A stretch of 54,047 bases of DNA from Natrialba aegyptia DSM 13077 (GCF_000337535.1 NZ_AOIP01000015.1:97064-151110); one strand, 5' to 3'. Shown: positions 1 through 9,287, numbered from the stretch's first letter. Notes: generated by a model not told the origin, from the letters alone. Made by a program: numbers and translations.

Positions 1-18
1 GATGTGTATAAGAGACAG
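1..18. other. Sequencing adapter (Tn5 mosaic end) at contig edge
   Basis: The first 18 bases match the Tn5 mosaic-end sequence used in tagmentation libraries, less its first base. They are not genomic. The native sequence starts at about position 19, and this is a physical end of the assembled contig. Both plus-strand reading frames that begin here translate adapter and should be ignored. Confidence 0.95.
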
Positions 19-88
19 GTGTTCGACGCGCGATCAGATCGTAGAGGCGCGCCCAGCGCCCGTAGAACTCCTGTGTTTCGGTCGTCAT
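19..88 (-). CDS. Class I SAM-dependent methyltransferase, N-terminal fragment (partial)
   Basis: Reading the minus strand from an ATG at 88-86 gives about 23 residues beginning MTTETQEFYGRWARLYDLIA, followed by the adapter. The aromatic FYGRWARLYDLIA stretch is typical of the N-terminus of UbiE/COQ5-like class I methyltransferases, just before the SAM-binding glycine-rich strand. The rest of the gene lies off the contig, so no catalytic motif can be seen and the substrate is unknown. It runs in the same direction as the thiamine regulator gene upstream of it. The family call rests only on this short N-terminal signature. Confidence 0.5.
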
Positions 89-222
89 CGGTCGGTTCTG
101 GTCTCCGTTCGTCGCGTTCGGTCTGTGTTCTCGACAGGTGTCCCAAAAGCTTGCGGTGGCGCTGGGGCGGCGATCGGGACGGCGTGTCATCCGCAGCGGC
201 GGGTTTCTCTCCGGTCTCCAGA

Positions 223-1122
223 TTAGAGCAGCGAGCGCACGTCATCCGCGACGGCTTCCGCGTCCGGGCCCAGGAGGTAGATCAGCGGTTCGATTCCCGG
301 CCCGCCGGTCTGGTACAGCACCGTCGCGTCGGGGTGGTCGTCGATCGCCGCACCGACGCTCGATCCGACATCGTCGCTCTCGTCGAACTCGGCCGTCTCG
401 TGGCCGTACTCTTCGAGTTCGGCGAGCACGTCGGCGTCGTACCGGACGTTGATCGCCGCTTCGGCGGTCGCACCGTGGCGGCGCGCCGAGAGCAGGACCG
501 TCGCGACGTGTTCGGAGACGCCGAACTCGGGATCGGCCGGTACCGTCGCCTTTCCCTTCACGTCGAAAATCCGTCCGGGAACGCCGGCGACATCGTCGAT
601 ATTCGATGCATCGGGCGTGCAGGCGACCAGGTTCGAGCCGACCGCCGGGATCAAGCCGGCGAAGCCGCTCGCGTTCTCGAGAATCCGCAGGCCGCGTCGG
701 AGCGACGAGAGGACGCGCTCGCTGGTCCGCCGGTCGTTTTCGGGATCGTGCACCCGGAAGCTCGATCCGTGATCGGCGAGTTCGGGAACGGCCTCCTCGT
801 GGAGCTGGGCGAGCAGGTCGCCGCCGGTTTCGAGTTCGCGGATGAGAACTTCGATTTCGATGAGCGCCTGGACGGGCGTGATGTCCCCGGCCGCGAGTCC
901 GGCACCGAGTTCGTCGACGAGGCTGTCGACGCGCTCGTCGGCGGCGATACGGTCGTTCGTGGCAACGTCGCCGTGAGCGTACTTCGAGACGGCGCTCTGG
1001 CTGATCCCGAGGACGGTCGCGACTTCGCTCTGGGTGAGCCCCCGGTCGCGCAGCTCCCCGGCCAGGAGCGAGCGGACCGTCGGCAGGAACTCGTCGACCA
1101 CTAGTTCTTCGACGAATTGCAT
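223..1122 (-). CDS. thiR: HTH-ThiN transcriptional regulator of thiamine metabolism (ThiR type)
   Basis: A 299-residue protein with two parts. An N-terminal helix-turn-helix of XRE type lies at about residues 30-49 (LTQSEVATVLGISQSAVSKY). A C-terminal domain from about residue 125 matches the ThiN/thiamine-phosphate synthase fold, including LENASGFAGLIPAVGSN, GRIFDVKGKA and a terminal PGIEPLIYLLG. In archaea this fusion is known as ThiR, in which the ThiN domain acts as a thiamine-phosphate sensor rather than an enzyme and represses thiamine genes. The ATG at 1122 gives the family's usual length. No thiamine biosynthesis gene lies nearby, so its targets must be elsewhere. Confidence 0.82.
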   Translation of the reverse strand: MQFVEELVVDEFLPTVRSLLAGELRDRGLTQSEVATVLGISQSAVSKYAHGDVATNDRIAADERVDSLVDELGAGLAAGDITPVQALIEIEVLIRELETGGDLLAQLHEEAVPELADHGSSFRVHDPENDRRTSERVLSSLRRGLRILENASGFAGLIPAVGSNLVACTPDASNIDDVAGVPGRIFDVKGKATVPADPEFGVSEHVATVLLSARRHGATAEAAINVRYDADVLAELEEYGHETAEFDESDDVGSSVGAAIDDHPDATVLYQTGGPGIEPLIYLLGPDAEAVADDVRSLL

Positions 1123-1346
1123 TCGGTAGGCTGGACTTGGACCGCAGCGGGGTTAACTTTCCGGGGATTCGGGCTGTCGTTTGTGGATCGCGGGTCGCGG
1201 ATTGGGATCGCGGGTCGTGGCTCACGGGTGACGGATCGCGATTGACTAGCTGCAAGCCACAGGTCGTATCAGGTGTGCCGTTCGAGTGCAGAACAGCCGG
1301 CCTGAATTCGAACATACTTATCGCTGGGGTGTAAACGAACGGATCG

Positions 1347-1697
1347 ATGAGCGTCAAGGCAGTCGTCGTCGCGATCGGTGCCGGCATCGCCGCATTTCTC
1401 GGAATTGGACTCGGGGTGACCGAGATCACGGGTCACTGGGTCGCGTATCCGCAGTTCCTCGGGCTGCCGGCCGGCTTCGTCACCGGTGCCGTTGCAACGA
1501 TCGGCGTCGCCCTGAAACTCACCGACGACAGTCCCGACGGGAGACACGATCTTGCGGGCGCGATGGGCGGGTTCGCCGTCGGTCTCGTCGGCGGTATCCT
1601 CATCGCGGCCGGCACGATATTCGGTGCCGTCAGTTCGCTCGGCGTCGGCGTCGTTCTCGGACTCGTCGTTGCGATCGCGATCGCCCGGTATCGGTGA
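1347..1697 (+). CDS. Small multi-pass membrane protein, unknown function
   Basis: A 116-residue, glycine- and alanine-rich hydrophobic protein with about four predicted membrane segments, at residues 3-24, 38-56, 70-88 and 92-113. A charged loop (KLTDDSPDGRHD) lies between the second and third. I do not recognise a named family; similar short haloarchaeal membrane proteins are common. An AT-rich ACTTATC element about 30 bases upstream of the ATG could be its TATA box, giving a very short leader. It is transcribed away from dcd and looks monocistronic. Confidence 0.65.
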   Translation: MSVKAVVVAIGAGIAAFLGIGLGVTEITGHWVAYPQFLGLPAGFVTGAVATIGVALKLTDDSPDGRHDLAGAMGGFAVGLVGGILIAAGTIFGAVSSLGVGVVLGLVVAIAIARYR

Positions 1698-1725
1698 GGA
1701 TTCGAGTTCGTGGGACGGTCGTCCG

Positions 1726-2322
1726 TTAGCGGTCCAGTTGTTCGCCGCCGAACTCGTGGTCGCTCTGGATGCGCGAGGCCTGCGGACCGTCCTGATCCTG
1801 ATACTTCGAGCCGCGCTCGCTGCCGTACGGCCGTTCCGCCTCCGTCTTGAGTTCCGTAAAGGTGAGCTGTGAGATGCGCATCCCCGGCGTCAGCGCGACG
1901 GGTGCCGTGCCGAGATTCGAGAGTTCGAGCGTGATCTGACCTCGGTAACCGGGGTCACAGAGGCCCGCGGTGGCGTGGACCACGACGGCGAGGCGGCCGA
2001 GCGAGGAGCGGCCCTCGACGTGGGCGATCAGGTCCGCCGGAATCTCGACGCGCTCGTAGGTCGTCCCGAGGACGAAGTCGCCGGGGTGGAGAATAAAGTC
2101 GTCGCCGTCCTCGACGAGCGTCTCGGTGACGTATTCGTCGACCTCGCGCTCGGAGTCGGGGTGAATGCAGGGGATGTTCGTCCGCTGGAACTCGAGGAAC
2201 TCTCGTCCCAGACGGAGGTCGATACTCGCGGGTTGGATCTGCAGTTCCGGATCGTCGAGCGGTTCGACGACGAGGTCGCCCGCGTCGAGTCGGCGGCTGA
2301 TGTCCGCATCGGAGAGGATCAT
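1726..2322 (-). CDS. dcd: dCTP deaminase
   Basis: A 198-residue enzyme that converts dCTP to dUTP in dTTP synthesis. The start [12 protein letters not shown] (ATG at 2322) is the conserved N-terminus; the frame stays open upstream but shows no homology. Visible family motifs are [10 protein letters not shown] (30-39), GRSSLGR (104-110, triphosphate binding) and [17 protein letters not shown] (120-136), which holds the catalytic Glu at about residue 133. The length is normal for archaeal Dcd. Some archaeal relatives are bifunctional dCTP deaminase/dUTPases, which cannot be decided from sequence alone. The following minus-strand gene is an unrelated lipoprotein, so no operon logic is evident. 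Confidence 0.93.
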   Translation of the reverse strand: MILSDADISRRLDAGDLVVEPLDDPELQIQPASIDLRLGREFLEFQRTNIPCIHPDSEREVDEYVTETLVEDGDDFILHPGDFVLGTTYERVEIPADLIAHVEGRSSLGRLAVVVHATAGLCDPGYRGQITLELSNLGTAPVALTPGMRISQLTFTELKTEAERPYGSERGSKYQDQDGPQASRIQSDHEFGGEQLDR

Positions 2323-2403
2323 ATCCGACGAGTCGAACGGTGGATGTGAAACTGTTCCGATTGCCGTCGTCGCGCCGGACCGACGCGGCCTTCCACTCTC
2401 CAC

Positions 2404-3027
2404 TTACTTCAGTGCGTTTTCGATCGCCGTCGTCGTCTGCTCGAGTGCCATCATCACGAAGTCGTCGCTCTCGTAGAACTCGACCTGCTCGCCGTCGACG
2501 AAGACGGTCGGCGTCGCGGCGACATCGTTCGAGTCGCCGTGGGACTTGTTGTCCTCGATCACCGATCGGTGTTGCTCGTCCTCGGCGGCCTCGCGGACGG
2601 CCCCACCATCCGCTCCGGCGTCGTCAGCGACCTCCTCGATGACATCGTAGGTGTAGGACCCGAGGTGCTCGTAGATGTCGCTCGCGAAAGTCCAGAAGGC
2701 GTCGTTACCTTCGTTCTCGAAGACCTCGCGTGCCGCGCTGGCAACTTCCCAGGACCATTTCTCCTTCACCGGAACCGGGTAATCGCGGAACTCGTACTGA
2801 ATCTCCCCCGGTTCGATGTACTGACTTTCGAGTTCGGGATAGACCTGGAGTTTGAACGCCTGGCAGAAATGACAGGAGAAGTCTTCGTAGATAGTAACGG
2901 ACACGTCGGCGTCCGAATCGCCGTTGACCGGTGCATCCGGCGGACCCCCATTCCCGAGACAGCCAGCAACACCACCGATACCGACGGCCGCCGTCGTGGC
3001 GAGAATCGCTCGCCGCGTTTGCCTCAT
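2404..3027 (-). CDS. DsbA-family thiol oxidoreductase, Tat/lipoprotein
   Basis: A 207-residue exported thioredoxin-fold protein. The start at 3027 gives MRQTRRAILATTA with a twin-arginine pair, then a hydrophobic stretch and a lipobox ending GVAGC at Cys23. This predicts Tat export and lipid anchoring outside the cell membrane. The active-site CHFC motif is at 52-55, and a cis-proline loop (ATPTVFVDG) lies near the C-terminus, both typical of DsbA-like proteins that form or shuffle disulfides. A longer upstream reading (to 3201) lacks any signal and overlaps the divergent pth2 region, so it was rejected. Confidence 0.87.
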   Translation of the reverse strand: MRQTRRAILATTAAVGIGGVAGCLGNGGPPDAPVNGDSDADVSVTIYEDFSCHFCQAFKLQVYPELESQYIEPGEIQYEFRDYPVPVKEKWSWEVASAAREVFENEGNDAFWTFASDIYEHLGSYTYDVIEEVADDAGADGGAVREAAEDEQHRSVIEDNKSHGDSNDVAATPTVFVDGEQVEFYESDDFVMMALEQTTTAIENALK

Positions 3028-3131
3028 AGTGGCTGTTCGTCCTCTCGAACGAAATGCGTATCGATCGTCACAACTGCCGCCTGCTGCTTGTAATCGCCGT
3101 TGCTTTACCCGTCGCTCTCGAGAACACCCGT

Positions 3132-3470
3132 ATGAAACAGGCCATCGTCGCCCGAACGGATATCGGAATGGGACAGGGGAAACTCGCCGCACAGGTCGCA
3201 CACGCGTCGTTGTCGGCTTACGAGAAGGCGGATAGCCAACTTCAAGACCAGTGGAAACGAGGCGGACAGAAGAAGGTCGTCCTCAAAGGAACGAGCGAGC
3301 GCCAACTCCACGAACTCGCGGAGATCGCGGATCGAGACGGCATTCCGAACGCGATCATCCGGGATGCCGGCCACACGCAACTCGAGCCGGGGACCGTCAC
3401 TGCGCTTGCGGTCGGACCGGCCGGCGATGACCGGGTCGATAGCGTGACCGGTGAACTCTCGTTGTTCTAA
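3132..3470 (+). CDS. pth2: Peptidyl-tRNA hydrolase, Pth2 family
   Basis: A 112-residue archaeal/eukaryotic-type peptidyl-tRNA hydrolase, which recycles tRNA by cleaving prematurely released peptidyl-tRNA. The start at 3132 gives [20 protein letters not shown], the canonical Pth2 N-terminus with the conserved Lys and [10 protein letters not shown] helix. Downstream are the conserved KKVVLKG strand, the [21 protein letters not shown] block and the C-terminal GELSLF. The longer frame beginning at 3054 adds a non-homologous stretch and is not used. It diverges from the DsbA-like gene, with about 100 bp between them for two promoters. Confidence 0.95.
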   Translation: MKQAIVARTDIGMGQGKLAAQVAHASLSAYEKADSQLQDQWKRGGQKKVVLKGTSERQLHELAEIADRDGIPNAIIRDAGHTQLEPGTVTALAVGPAGDDRVDSVTGELSLF

Positions 3471-3603
3471 CTCCCACGGTCTGTATCAGACGGTCTACTG
3501 TCTCGATTTCTCAGTGCAACCGCGGGACGGTTCGCGGTTGTTTCGGAACTGACTGACAACAGTCCGTCTCACTCGACTGACCGTACCCTACGTGCCGGTC
3601 GCG

Positions 3604-4074
3604 TTATGCGCTGTCACCGTCGATTTCGATATCGACATCGACGGTACTGTCGAGATCAACGGTAACCCCGGCAAGATCGAGATACGGCGACAGAACGCAC
3701 CGGTCGACCGTCAACTCGACGAGTTCAGTCTCGTCGGTTGCGGTGAGGAGGCCGGCATCGGACAGGTGTGGCAGGTGGACGTGATAGAGGTCGGTCAGGA
3801 CGCGCTCGTAGCGATCGGTGTAGCGGCTATTGGTATGGGAAAGCCGCCGTTCGGCCATATCGTCAGTCGCTTCGAGCGAACCGTCGTCGGACTCGAGTTC
3901 AGACCGCGTGATAAAGGTAGCGAGGTCTGTGATCGAAACCGGCACTGGGTGTGCCGCCAGATAGGCGAGCGTATACTGTCGCCGTTCGACGGCGAAGGCG
4001 GCAAACAGGTCGGTCGAAGTGATCAGTCGTGGTTCCGTCGCGTCATCGATGGAGTTGCGTGTATCGGACATCAT
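3604..4074 (-). CDS. DUF7344-type winged-helix protein
   Basis: A 156-residue acidic haloarchaeal protein. Residues 22-115 form a winged-helix-like domain of the DUF7344 kind: LFAAFAVERRQYTLAYLAAH, then LATFITRSE, then RVLTDLYHVHLPHLSDAGLL, a pattern resembling PadR/ArsR recognition folds. The C-terminal third is acidic and rich in beta-branched residues. Such proteins are abundant in haloarchaea and are presumed regulators, but no target is known. Two consecutive ATG codons occur at the start. It is single-gene, with AT-rich DNA upstream (4130-4190) that probably contains its promoter. Confidence 0.72.
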   Translation of the reverse strand: MMSDTRNSIDDATEPRLITSTDLFAAFAVERRQYTLAYLAAHPVPVSITDLATFITRSELESDDGSLEATDDMAERRLSHTNSRYTDRYERVLTDLYHVHLPHLSDAGLLTATDETELVELTVDRCVLSPYLDLAGVTVDLDSTVDVDIEIDGDSA

Positions 4075-4229
4075 ACGCTCCGTACTTCACTTAGACTTCT
4101 CTCGATCGCCGACGACTCTCGCGCCCCGACTTCAGTAGAGTACACGTACAAATTGACGGGGGTACATATAACCTTTATTGTCGATTTATGAAGAGAGAAC
4201 AAAACATCAGCAGTACTGATCGGTTCGGC

Positions 4230-4451
4230 TCATTTCTCCGGCGACGCATGCGAGTCAGACGACTGCGAATCCGAGTTCTCGCGTTCGACCGTGACGATCC
4301 AGTCGGGGGCATCAGCCAGTGGCGTCGTGATCACCCACGTCGCTTCGATGGCGGCACCGTGTGCGAACGCGGACGTGATCAGCGTTTTGAGGTCCGCTTC
4401 GAAGGTCTCCGTCGCTTCTGTGTGGTCCTCGGGGGAGTGATTCGTATTCAT
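4230..4451 (-). CDS. Small acidic haloarchaeal protein, unknown
   Basis: A 73-residue acidic protein whose middle section ([31 protein letters not shown]) looks folded, between a polar N-terminus and a serine-rich acidic tail. The amphipathic centre and acidic composition are typical of real haloarchaeal proteins and are better than the opposite-strand reading across the same DNA. I do not recognise a family or function. It sits between the DUF7344 gene and truD, with its own AT-poor leader. Confidence 0.55.
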   Translation of the reverse strand: MNTNHSPEDHTEATETFEADLKTLITSAFAHGAAIEATWVITTPLADAPDWIVTVERENSDSQSSDSHASPEK

Positions 4452-4664
4452 GGTCGGGCGGCAAAGACAGATCGATACTCGATTGCCTGTTGCCAGGAGG
4501 CAAGCAGCGGCAATAACCGTATCGGCCTGTCACGATCCGCTTACGATCCGTTCACGACTCCCGATGACCGCCCGCGGAGAGCGCCGAGACGGACACCAGC
4601 CGATACACCGCGTGGACCGCGAGAACAAACCGATTTAATCTCCGCACGCAAACCCCCCATCAGC

Positions 4665-6107
4665 ATGCGCCCGGCACACCCCACCGAACGCGCCGTCGGA
4701 ATGACAGCCTACGTCAGCGATACCGACGGCACCGGCGGCCGCCTCCGTGCGGCCGACGACCACTTTCGCGTTCGTGAACTCGAACGCTTCTCGACCGAAC
4801 CGATCGACGCGTCGACGGACGCCTATCCGCACCTCGTCTTCCGGGCGACGCTTCACGGGTGGGACACGAACGACTTCGCCGCGCGCATCTCGGACGCCCT
4901 CGGCGTCTCCCGCGAACGGATCAACTGGGCCGGCACCAAGGACAAATACGCCGTCACCACACAGCTCTTTTCGGTCTACAGCACGGACGCGGTGGACCTG
5001 CCGGACATCAACGACGCTGAACTCGAACCCCTCGGGCGCGCCGGCCGCTCGCTCGAGTTCGGCGACCTTGCGGGCAACGCCTTCGAGGTCGTCATTAGCG
5101 ATCCCGCGGAGCCGGCGAACGCGACCGACATCGCCCGCGAACTGCGGGCGTTCGGCTCGTTCGCCGGAGAATCCGGTCGCACCGACGACAGCGGCGGCGG
5201 ACCGACGACCGACGGGTCGGGAGCAACCGAACCGAGCGATTCCGCACCGATCGGCGTCCCCAACTACTTCGGCCAGCAGCGCTTTGGCAGCCGCCGGCCG
5301 GTCACGCACGAAGTCGGCCTCGAAATCGCCCGCGGTGACTGGGAAGGCGCGGTAATGGCCTACCTGGGCGCTCCGACCGAGGCCGAACCCGAAGGGACAC
5401 AGGCGGCCCGGTCGTTCATCGAGGAGACGAGAGACTGGCAACAGGCGCTCGACCGGTTCCCGAATCGACTGCGCTACGAACGCTCGATGATTCACGAACT
5501 CGTCGCGTGCGACGGCGACCCCGGCCCCGACGACTTCCGCGCCGCACTCGAGTCCGTCCCCTCGAACCTCCAGCGCCTGTTCGTCCACGCCGCCCAATCC
5601 TACGCGTTCAACCTGTTCCTCGGCGAACGCCTCGAACGCGGTCTCCCCTTCGACCGCCCCGTCGCCGGCGACGTCGTCTGCTTTACCGACACCGGCGACG
5701 ACGTTCCCGCCGAACTCACGCTCCCCGATACCGACCGCCTCCAGCGCGTCGACGAGCGCCGCATCCAATCAGTAACCCGCCACTGCGAGCGCAACCGCGC
5801 CTTCGTCACCGCCCCGCTCGTCGGCACCGACACCGAACTCGCCGACGGCGAACCGGGCGAAATCGAACGGGACGTACTGGACGACCTCGGACTCCGCCCC
5901 GGCGACTTCGACCTTCCCGGCGAGTTCCACTCGACCGGCACGCGACGGGCGATTCTCGTCCGCACTGCACTCGGCATCGAGCAAGCCGGGGAAGCCGAGC
6001 GAGACGACTCGGATGCACTCACCCTCTCGTTTTCGCTTCCCAAGGGGTCGTACGCAACGGTCCTCCTGCGAGAGTTCATGAAGGTCGATCCGATCCATCT
6101 CGGCTAA
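4665..6107 (+). CDS. truD: tRNA pseudouridine(13) synthase TruD
   Basis: A 480-residue pseudouridine synthase that modifies U13 of tRNA. The start [13 protein letters not shown] is preferred; the same frame is open for 159 codons upstream, but that part lacks homology and overlaps another gene. The catalytic motif GTKDKYA is at 90-96 with Asp93 as the nucleophile, preceded by RINWA. The second diagnostic block, [13 protein letters not shown], and the C-terminal [20 protein letters not shown] are both present. A glycine- and serine-rich insertion just before NYFGQQRFG is a halophile-type linker. Archaeal TruD proteins are usually 400-480 residues, so the length is normal. Confidence 0.94.
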   Translation: MRPAHPTERAVGMTAYVSDTDGTGGRLRAADDHFRVRELERFSTEPIDASTDAYPHLVFRATLHGWDTNDFAARISDALGVSRERINWAGTKDKYAVTTQLFSVYSTDAVDLPDINDAELEPLGRAGRSLEFGDLAGNAFEVVISDPAEPANATDIARELRAFGSFAGESGRTDDSGGGPTTDGSGATEPSDSAPIGVPNYFGQQRFGSRRPVTHEVGLEIARGDWEGAVMAYLGAPTEAEPEGTQAARSFIEETRDWQQALDRFPNRLRYERSMIHELVACDGDPGPDDFRAALESVPSNLQRLFVHAAQSYAFNLFLGERLERGLPFDRPVAGDVVCFTDTGDDVPAELTLPDTDRLQRVDERRIQSVTRHCERNRAFVTAPLVGTDTELADGEPGEIERDVLDDLGLRPGDFDLPGEFHSTGTRRAILVRTALGIEQAGEAERDDSDALTLSFSLPKGSYATVLLREFMKVDPIHLG

Positions 6108-6213
6108 CAACGAGCGATCGTCGCCTCGAGAGCGTAGACCGTGATCGTTCTTCCGGCGGCGCTGCTCGGACGCTGGCGGCGAAAAAACAAAACGGGCGTC
6201 TCAATCGAATCGG

Positions 6214-6855
6214 TTAGTCGCTCGTCGCGACGTCTTCGTCGTCGACGTCGACCGCAGTCGCCTCCTCTTCGGCGACTTCCTCGGGGTGGGCTTCGAGCGT
6301 TGCCTTCTGGATCTCGACCCGGCGAAGCGGGTAGATCGTCTTGGCTTCGCCGTAGATCGCCGACGAGAGTCGTCCCTCGACGACGCCGTCGATGAGTTCT
6401 TCGAAGGTGCGCTCCGCGGCCGCCTCCTCGACCATCTGGACCATCTGTTCGCGGATGGCCTTCTCCTGGCTCGCGTCCGCCTTCTTGGTCGTGAAGGCGA
6501 CGGGCTGGACCTGCACGCGGTAGTCGTCCGTCGTGAGGACGGTGACGTAGGCCTCGATCTTCGAGGCACCGCGGCGGACCAGCGAGCGCAGGTAGTCGCG
6601 GGTCAGCGAGTGCTTCTGGAACTCGGTGTAGGCGGTATCGCTACCGACGTCCGTGATCTTGAAGGTCAGCTTCGTGTTGTTCTCGCTGGCGTTGTTGTTG
6701 AGGTCGCCGAGCGTCGTTTCGATGGTTCGGTCGTAGACTTTTTCCGGTTCATCTGCGGGGGTCTCGCCGAGTTCGGTCCGGTCGAACTGCTCCGGAGCGA
6801 GCACGGTGTACCACCGCTTTTCCTGTTTCGCACGTGAGACTGAGCGTTCACTCAT
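6214..6855 (-). CDS. rps3ae: Ribosomal protein eS1 (S3Ae)
   Basis: A 213-residue 30S protein. The start MSERSVSRAKQEKRWYTVLAP matches the eS1/S3Ae N-terminus, and LTRDYLRSLVRRGASKIEAYV is the conserved core. The tail is very acidic (EEVAEEEATAVDVDDEDVATSD), as in haloarchaea. Its ATG overlaps the end of the upstream pcc1 gene by 8 bases, so the two are probably translationally coupled. Longer upstream in-frame methionines would lie inside pcc1 and are rejected. It is the last gene of the minus-strand cluster rps15 - recJ-like - pcc1 - rps3ae. Confidence 0.96.
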   Translation of the reverse strand: MSERSVSRAKQEKRWYTVLAPEQFDRTELGETPADEPEKVYDRTIETTLGDLNNNASENNTKLTFKITDVGSDTAYTEFQKHSLTRDYLRSLVRRGASKIEAYVTVLTTDDYRVQVQPVAFTTKKADASQEKAIREQMVQMVEEAAAERTFEELIDGVVEGRLSSAIYGEAKTIYPLRRVEIQKATLEAHPEEVAEEEATAVDVDDEDVATSD

Positions 6856-7249
6856 TGTGTTCTTGTGTTGTGGTATCAGCGTCGGACACAGTACCCGTGT
6901 CCGCTGGGTCGTCGTACTGTTCAGTCGCGTCTGCGGGCGGGACGTCCGTGGCGTCGCTATCCGCGACATTGTCGTCTCGCCCATCGGGAGCGTCTCGCAC
7001 CGTGCGAGCAACATCGACTGCAACCTCGAGATTGACGGCGTAGTCGTCGACCGTCGAGTGCAATCCGCCCGTCGTCTCGCGTTCGATCCGGGTGACGACT
7101 GTCGTCTCGTCCGCCACGACGGTCTCCATCTCGTCGGTGTTGTCCGGGCGAAGCGCCCGCGCGACGAGTTCGGGATCGTCGTGGTGGGTGCGGATCGTGG
7201 CGCGTCCGTGAGGTGCTGGTGCCAGCTCCGTGTCTGTCTCCGATGGCAT
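6848..7249 (-). CDS. pcc1: KEOPS complex subunit Pcc1
   Basis: A 133-residue protein whose first 85 residues match Pcc1, the dimerisation subunit of the KEOPS complex that makes t6A37 in tRNA. Recognisable parts are ATIRTHHDDPELVARALRPDN, TRIERETTGGLHSTVDDY and a VNLEVAVDVA strand/helix. The remaining residues are an acidic, threonine-rich halophilic tail without clear structure. It lies 2 bases after the RecJ-like gene and overlaps rps3ae by 8 bases. This arrangement next to S15 and S3Ae genes is a known euryarchaeal linkage of translation genes. Confidence 0.85.
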   Translation of the reverse strand: MPSETDTELAPAPHGRATIRTHHDDPELVARALRPDNTDEMETVVADETTVVTRIERETTGGLHSTVDDYAVNLEVAVDVARTVRDAPDGRDDNVADSDATDVPPADATEQYDDPADTGTVSDADTTTQEHNE

Positions 7250-7251
7250 TG

Positions 7252-8583
7252 TCAGTAGTGCTCCCTCACTGCCGCGATGATCGTCGAATTGTCCACCGTT
7301 CTCGCTTCGTCTTCCGCGCTCTCGTCGCCGCCAACGCTATCGTCCGCAGCAGCGTCATCGACGGTGACGTCGTACTGCAGATAGCCGCGGCGATGCCCAA
7401 CATCGTACTCGGCACGGATCCCGTCGGCGTCGAGTTCTCGCGTCACCGCTTCGACGGTCGCCGCAAGCGACTCGGACTCGCGAGTCGCGATCGCCGCTTC
7501 ACCATCGCCGATGGCGAGCACCGTCGGCTCCGGCGAGCGGAACTCGACGGCCAGGCGAGCAACCGCTTCGACGGGACCGTCGTCGATACCGACGACGAAC
7601 AACCCGTCGTAGCGGCCGGTCGAGGCCGTCTCGAGCGCGTCGTGTGCGCGTTTTCCGCGCGTTCGCCAGGCCGAAAGCGCCGGTCCGACGGCGTCGTGGC
7701 CCATCGCCAGCGCGGCTCCCGTACCGGGTTCCGTGCGAGCCGTCGCCTCGAGCACGTCGGCGTAGCCGCCAACGGTGGAAAAGGCGTACTCGTCCTCAGA
7801 ATCGGATCCGGTCCCGATCCCAGTCCCGGTAATCGCGTACGGCTGCAACACGCGCTGGATCGACGTTGCGGCCGCATCGGTGGCCGCCTCGGCTCCCACG
7901 ACATCGAGCGCGACGAGCGAGCCGATCGTCCGATGCGCGTCCGCGTCGAACGAGGCCGGCTCAGCGAACTCGAGTTCAGTCCCGGCGAGCGCATCGCGAG
8001 TCGCCTCGGGATCGCCCGACCACGGCGCGCACACTCGCGTCGAGTGCGCCAGGCCGTCGACCGGGTCGGCGGTCGGAATCGCGACACCGGGTCGCCGTTC
8101 GACGAGGCCGCGTTCGCGAGCGCTCTCGAGGAGCCACTCGCTCTCGCCGGCGCCGGGTTCGACGCCGGCCGCGACGAGGCCAGCAAGCGCGAGCACCGGA
8201 TCAACCCCGGTGACTGCCGTCGAGCCGTCCGCGCTGAACTCGCGAACGAGGTCGGTCGCTGCGAGCGTTGCCGGACGGTCGTCCGAATCCAGTCGGACGA
8301 CGGCCGTGGCATTACCCGCGTCGACGGCACCGAAGACGACCGTCAGCTCGTCGCTATCGCTGTCTCGGTCATCCTGTCCCTGAACTCGGTCGGTCCGATC
8401 ACCGACCGTTCGGGCGACCGTCACCTGAAACGGGATTCCATATTCGGAGAGCGCCGCGGCGAGAATACCGCTCGCTGCGAGCGCATCGCCGTCCGCTCGC
8501 GTGACGATGCGAACGAAGCCGGCGCTCTCGATGTCGGGGGCGTGTGTCGCAACCGTGGAGCCGGCGTGGCCGTCGGTGGACAT
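7252..8583 (-). CDS. RecJ/Cdc45-like DHH-superfamily protein, probably inactive
   Basis: A 443-residue protein in the position normally held by a RecJ-like gene between rps15 and pcc1. The N-terminus IVTRADGDALAASGILAAAL aligns with DHH motif I, but the usual leading His and first Asp are replaced. The place where DHH motif III is expected reads VVRLDSDDRPA, giving DSD instead of DHH. A C-terminal DHHA1-like part ends RRGYLQYDV. RecJ-family nucleases degrade single-stranded DNA or RNA, while archaeal GAN/Cdc45 homologues sit with GINS-MCM at forks. The lost metal ligands suggest a structural role here. The function is inferred. Confidence 0.7.
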   Translation of the reverse strand: MSTDGHAGSTVATHAPDIESAGFVRIVTRADGDALAASGILAAALSEYGIPFQVTVARTVGDRTDRVQGQDDRDSDSDELTVVFGAVDAGNATAVVRLDSDDRPATLAATDLVREFSADGSTAVTGVDPVLALAGLVAAGVEPGAGESEWLLESARERGLVERRPGVAIPTADPVDGLAHSTRVCAPWSGDPEATRDALAGTELEFAEPASFDADAHRTIGSLVALDVVGAEAATDAAATSIQRVLQPYAITGTGIGTGSDSEDEYAFSTVGGYADVLEATARTEPGTGAALAMGHDAVGPALSAWRTRGKRAHDALETASTGRYDGLFVVGIDDGPVEAVARLAVEFRSPEPTVLAIGDGEAAIATRESESLAATVEAVTRELDADGIRAEYDVGHRRGYLQYDVTVDDAAADDSVGGDESAEDEARTVDNSTIIAAVREHY

Positions 8584-8631
8584 TGAACGTGGACGATCGT
8601 GTCGGTGGTCGTGCTCGACGAGTCGGACGCG

Positions 8632-9102
8632 TTAGTTCTCTTCGAGGAGATCGACGGCGATCTCGTAGGAGTACGCAAAGTCCGGCTCGAGTTCGTCGCC
8701 GCGGTAGTAGTCGGCGAGTCGGCGGACCTTCGACTCAGTGTTCTGCAGGGCGCGCTTGTTCTGGTAGTCCTGCGGATTCTCCTGGACGTGCTCGCGCAGG
8801 CGGATGGCGCGCTCCATCAGATTACGGAGATCCTCGGGGATGTCTGCCTTGGCATCGTTTTCGTCGAGGATCTGGGTGATCTTCTTGCCCGTCACCAGCT
8901 TCACGTCCGGGACGGGCGTTCCTGTGACACCCTCGTCGCGCAGTTTGATCCCGATCTGGCTGGGATCGTGGCCCTGTTCTGCCAGTTCGACGACCCGCTG
9001 TTCGACTTCGTCGGGGTCGACGTCGCTCCACTCCGGTGGTTCGTCTGCCGCGGGCTTGTCCGAACCGGACGAGCCACGACGGCGCGTATGCATTCGTGCC
9101 AT
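8632..9102 (-). CDS. rps15: 30S ribosomal protein uS15
   Basis: A 156-residue archaeal S15. The start MARMHTRRRGSSGSDKP (ATG at 9102) is the conserved N-terminus. The archaeal N-terminal extension (DPDEVEQRVVELAEQGHDPSQIGIKLRD) is followed by the canonical S15 fold ending in LQNTESKVRRLADYYRGD. Residues upstream of this ATG are non-homologous. It is the first gene of the minus-strand cluster and probably drives expression of the RecJ-like protein, Pcc1 and S3Ae. An AT-rich patch with a palindrome lies about 190 bases upstream. Confidence 0.96.
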   Translation of the reverse strand: MARMHTRRRGSSGSDKPAADEPPEWSDVDPDEVEQRVVELAEQGHDPSQIGIKLRDEGVTGTPVPDVKLVTGKKITQILDENDAKADIPEDLRNLMERAIRLREHVQENPQDYQNKRALQNTESKVRRLADYYRGDELEPDFAYSYEIAVDLLEEN

Positions 9103-9287
9103 TGGTGAGGATAGGAACCGCACTGACCGCTCGAGCACGCGACAGCCGGTGCCGTTCGGCGACCGAACGTCCGTCCGTGCATGGTGCACTTCCGCAATCC
9201 CAAGCCACCCGAAAGAGTGAGTGGCGCAGTCAGATTTGCGGCCGTGCGCTTCCCACCGTCGCTTTCAGCGGAACGAACTAAAGGGTT

